Source: Paraburkholderia sp. IMGN_8 (GTDB lineage: Bacteria > Pseudomonadota > Gammaproteobacteria > Burkholderiales > Burkholderiaceae). From it: a stretch of 64,000 nucleotides of DNA. Both the position numbers and the translations under genes were made by a program. The notes under the pieces were generated by a model. It made no database searches and was not told the DNA's origin. It was given only the letters and a program-made list of their open reading frames with translations. The DNA lies in assembly GCF_038050405.1 (NCBI RefSeq), contig NZ_CP150901.1, forward strand, positions 4,154,001 through 4,218,000, in the 5' to 3' direction. Positions 61,766-64,000 of this stretch are shown here, in pieces (position 1 is the stretch's first letter; every line of letters starts with the position of its first letter).

Positions 61766-62548
61766 GTGCGTATCCAAGTCGCATCTGACCTGCATCACGA
61801 AATCGCTGCGCCGGGCAGCGATCTGGCGGCGCCGCTATCGATAGTCTCGGATGTTGATCTTCTTGTTCTTGCTGGCGACATCCACACTGGCACCAAAGGT
61901 GTCGAGCTCTATGCAAACTGTCGCGTGCCAGTGGCATACGTGCTTGGGGACCATGAAGCGCTGGGACACAAATATCCCGCACTCGTCCATGAGATGAAGG
62001 TGCGTGCAAACGGCACCTCAGTCCGGGTGCTGCAAAGCGACGAATGGGTCTACGACGGCGTTCGAATTTTGGGCACCAGTCTTTGGACGGACTATCACCG
62101 CTTTCCGTTGAACCTGGACGACGCACTGAGAGCAAGGTGGGGCAAAACAGCTCAAGACAGGAAAGTCTGGTCATACAGTAGCGAAGTGTTTAAACCTGAG
62201 GATCCGATAGGGCATCAGCGGCGGACCCTTCTGTGGCTGAACGCGCGTCTTGAGGAGCCGTTCGCCGGGAAAACGGTGGTGGTAACACATCACATGCCTT
62301 CAGGAATGTCAGTTCCACAGAAAAACCGCGAGCTTGTGCTTGCGGCGGCACGCGCAACAAACGTTGAACTCCTTGTTCTACGAGCGGATCTGTGGGTGCA
62401 CGGTCACGGGCACTGGAGCAGCGATTATCGGATCGGTGATTGCCGCGTTGTGTGTAATCCCCGTGGTCGCCCTGGTCGTAATCGCACTGCGCCTGAGATT
62501 CCATACGAGAACGCTGCGTTTAACCCGGCCCTCACAATCGAGCTATAA
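61766..62548 (+). CDS. metallophosphoesterase (right copy)
   Basis: 260 residues from GTG 61766, with GGAGGTGAT immediately upstream, the best ribosome-binding site of the island. Motif I VRIQVASDLHHEIA, motif II LLVLAGDIHTG (complete, unlike the left copy), motif III YVLGDHEALG (GDHE in place of GNHE), then VVVTHHMPSG and WVHGHGHWSSDY. It is a paralogue of the 44469-45245 protein with the shared SLWTDYHRF/CLWTDYQL landmark. Likely cytosolic, acting on a phosphoester; substrate unknown. It is followed by small hypothetical genes 27 bases downstream. Confidence 0.87.
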   Translation: MRIQVASDLHHEIAAPGSDLAAPLSIVSDVDLLVLAGDIHTGTKGVELYANCRVPVAYVLGDHEALGHKYPALVHEMKVRANGTSVRVLQSDEWVYDGVRILGTSLWTDYHRFPLNLDDALRARWGKTAQDRKVWSYSSEVFKPEDPIGHQRRTLLWLNARLEEPFAGKTVVVTHHMPSGMSVPQKNRELVLAAARATNVELLVLRADLWVHGHGHWSSDYRIGDCRVVCNPRGRPGRNRTAPEIPYENAAFNPALTIEL

Positions 62549-62575
62549 CGCCCAGCCACGAATTTGGAGACCGAT

Positions 62576-62959
62576 ATGTCAGTGTACACGGTGCTTCATG
62601 GCGAGGAGGTCTTCCTCGAGCGATGGTCGATTCGCGAATCTGACAGGGGTACTCGTCATTTCGTTGGTTTCGATATCCGCCGAGGCGATGGTCGGGTTAG
62701 TACGCCAATCAATGAATTTGACCCGGCAACGCGCACAGGGAAAACAGAGAACGGGAGCCGATACCAATTGATTGGGCGAGCTGGCCATGATTCGGATGCG
62801 GAATACGTATGGCGTATCGCAATAAGAGCATGGGGAATCGGGTCATGGACCGACGTCACCGCCGAACTGGTGCCAAATTGGAGACAGGGGCTTCTGCTTG
62901 CGTCGGGGGATGGTGACGAAGACGCTGAGAGCGGTGAACCAGAGGACGGCATGATTTAG
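62576..62959 (+). CDS. hypothetical protein, 127 residues
   Basis: ATG 62576 with TTTGGAGA 6 bases upstream, 27 bases after the metallophosphoesterase. The sequence has a beta-rich core (EEVFLERWSIRESDRGTRHF, VGFDIRRGDGRVSTPINEFD, YVWRIAIRAWGIGSWTDVTA) and a very acidic tail (GDGDEDAESGEPEDGM). The family is not one I can name, but similar short proteins occur in Burkholderia accessory regions. Probably co-transcribed with the upstream gene. Confidence 0.65.
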   Translation: MSVYTVLHGEEVFLERWSIRESDRGTRHFVGFDIRRGDGRVSTPINEFDPATRTGKTENGSRYQLIGRAGHDSDAEYVWRIAIRAWGIGSWTDVTAELVPNWRQGLLLASGDGDEDAESGEPEDGMI

Positions 62960-63011
62960 CCAATGAGTAGCGGCCCGCGTGTGGCCACTGACATTACAGA
63001 GGGAACCAGCG

Positions 63012-63224
63012 ATGACGACTCCATATGAGCGCACCCAGGCGGTATTGCGCGCACGAGAACTTCTGATGGACCTGACGACAGCGGACGAGAATACAGATTT
63101 AGGGGCGCTTCGCGGCCGCGCACAATCGCTCCTTCGACACTTTCGCGAGCGCGTCCATCTACACCTTAGTGCTGCGTCAGGACTCGGGATCTCGGCGGAT
63201 CCGGATGAGAAATGGTACGAATAG
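63012..63224 (+). CDS. BPSL0761-like small protein
   Basis: 70 residues from ATG 63012 after AGAGGGAA. The pattern MTTPYERTQAVLRARELLMD, then RGRAQSLLRHFRERVHLHL, follows the BPSL0761 family (conserved MT.P.ERTRAVL..R.FL.EL ... R..A..LLRH.P), found almost only in Burkholderiales and of unknown function. Two bases before the next ORF. Confidence 0.65.
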   Translation: MTTPYERTQAVLRARELLMDLTTADENTDLGALRGRAQSLLRHFRERVHLHLSAASGLGISADPDEKWYE

Positions 63225-63226
63225 GC

Positions 63227-63529
63227 ATGAATCGCGATTGCTGTCTGTCCGCGACCATTTGGGACCTTGTCGGCCGAGGGATTTCTGTTGCGCTTACGGG
63301 CCGGGAGGAACTACCTGAGCGACCGGTATTGCCCGACGTCCCAGTCCATAAAAGTGACGACGAGCGGCCGATACCTTATGTACGGTTCAGGGAAATTCCT
63401 GAGCCAGCTCGAAAACTATTCAGGCAGAACATGAAGCTGTCCACCTGTCCAGTTATTGCAAGTGATCCCGATCCGACGGATTGCGCATATCTGTGGGACT
63501 GGGTCGCCTTTTTAGAAGGTAGAAGGTGA
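63227..63529 (+). CDS. hypothetical protein, 100 residues
   Basis: ATG 63227, two bases after the BPSL0761-like stop, so translational coupling is likely. It is hydrophilic with PERPVLPDVPVHKSDDERPI and IASDPDPTDCAYLWDWVAFL. No family recognised. Confidence 0.6.
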   Translation: MNRDCCLSATIWDLVGRGISVALTGREELPERPVLPDVPVHKSDDERPIPYVRFREIPEPARKLFRQNMKLSTCPVIASDPDPTDCAYLWDWVAFLEGRR

Positions 63530-63725
63530 TGGTACTGACGCGCCATCTCGAGTTACGCCAGTGAGAAGCATGCACTGTGGTTTTGGCCGGTGTGCACCGA
63601 CGTTATCTGGACCAGATGAACTTGCACCTCACCGATATCTCCAGGTACTTTGGCGCGCCCGCTCTCATTGATGTAGATAGAACAGGTGGCGAAACCCATC
63701 GATTTCATCGGAATAGGAGGGTAGC

Positions 63726-64000
63726 GTGCCGACAGAACAGGTGGTCCCGGAGGATTTCCCCAGCGGGCCGTGCACAGTATCCATAGCTGGCGCACATCCT
63801 AAACTCGCTGTCAGACGCATCGGCGGTACATATCGTGTTGGTCTCACAGACGAGGAACTGCAGGAACGGTATGGCGCCTGTGAGGATTTGGCCCAGCAGC
63901 TTGCGTCGTACTGTGTACGCAAAGAGTTGGAGAATCCTTCATGGACCCGCGAGCATACTGTTGCCCGAGTAGGTGAAGGCGTTGCACAAAAGGTGACGGC
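63726..64000 (+). CDS. Burkholderia-type hypothetical protein, cut off at the window's right edge
   Basis: A GTG at 63726 with the ideal AGGAGG five bases upstream opens MPTEQVVPEDFPSGPCTVSI, AGAHPKLAVRRIGGTYRVGL, TDEELQERYGACEDLAQQLA and continues to the last base. The shape (MPTEQVVP.DFP ... AG.QPKL.VR ... G.T..E...RY..C.DLA.QL..YC) matches a short family widespread in Burkholderia genomic islands. Function unknown. Partial at 3'. Confidence 0.75.
   Translation, partial: MPTEQVVPEDFPSGPCTVSIAGAHPKLAVRRIGGTYRVGLTDEELQERYGACEDLAQQLASYCVRKELENPSWTREHTVARVGEGVAQKVT

Noticed and set aside
63577..63786. 69-codon + strand ORF near the right edge
   Set aside because: Overlaps the well-supported GTG start at 63726 with its AGGAGG; no family and poor composition.

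Overview
The window looks like a chromosomal segment of a Paraburkholderia/Burkholderia-type betaproteobacterium. The genes on the left are GC-rich with strong G/C third-position bias. Small Burkholderia-type families are present (XapX, DUF4337, BPSL0761-like, SymE-like). A giant two-partner-secretion adhesin carries the Burkholderia-style ESPR leader, and an aerobic 2-aminobenzoyl-CoA operon is of the Aromatoleum/Burkholderiales kind. I see no rRNA, tRNA, CRISPR array or cas gene.

Layout. 1-2.7 kb: ECF42-type sigma factor with its DGPF (YciI) partner and two small ligand-binding-fold proteins. 2.7-11.1 kb: ordinary single-gene units (quinone oxidoreductase, three GNAT acetyltransferases, MocR regulator, aminoglycoside-type kinase, flavin reductase) with two decayed genes (a LysE tail and a racemase head). 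11.2-12.7 kb: a threonine-codon leader peptide, a classical attenuator and a short, editing-less threonyl-tRNA synthetase. 12.8-29.6 kb: a two-partner-secretion locus with a 3058-residue exoprotein, a translationally coupled small membrane protein (putative immunity) and a SymE-like fragment on the other strand. It continues with a HAD-UbiA prenyltransferase fusion, a polytopic membrane protein, a small SMR/EamA transporter, the TpsB outer-membrane transporter and a CsgG/DUF4810/DUF799 lipoprotein trio. 29.7-34.3 kb, leftward: an unusual soluble chemoreceptor-like protein, an AraC regulator, a DHA2 drug exporter and a GST.

34.5-43.0 kb is one leftward catabolic operon: fused monooxygenase/reductase, SDR, MarR, (hairpin repeat array), enoyl-CoA hydratase, acyl-CoA dehydrogenase, thioesterase, RidA, CoA ligase. 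Four junctions are ATGA overlaps. It reads as a hybrid pathway that activates 2-aminobenzoate to its CoA ester, hydroxylates and reduces the ring, and then degrades it by beta-oxidation-like steps.

43-64 kb is an accessory island with lower and more variable GC and long non-coding gaps. Its centre is a Tn7-like transposition module (tnsA, tnsB, tnsC, tniQ), preceded by a diverged partial second tnsA and two unrecognised ORFs. On either side lie paralogous pairs of an XRE regulator and a metallophosphoesterase. The left side also carries two convergent IclR regulators. The right side carries a Dam-like methylase, a three-copy 32-bp repeat resembling an insertion-sequence end, and a run of small Burkholderia-type hypothetical genes cut off by the window edge. 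The transposon ends were not identified.

The two items I find most worth pursuing are the complete threonine attenuator in front of an editing-less ThrRS, and the prenyltransferase/flippase-like genes and lipoprotein trio embedded in the two-partner-secretion locus.
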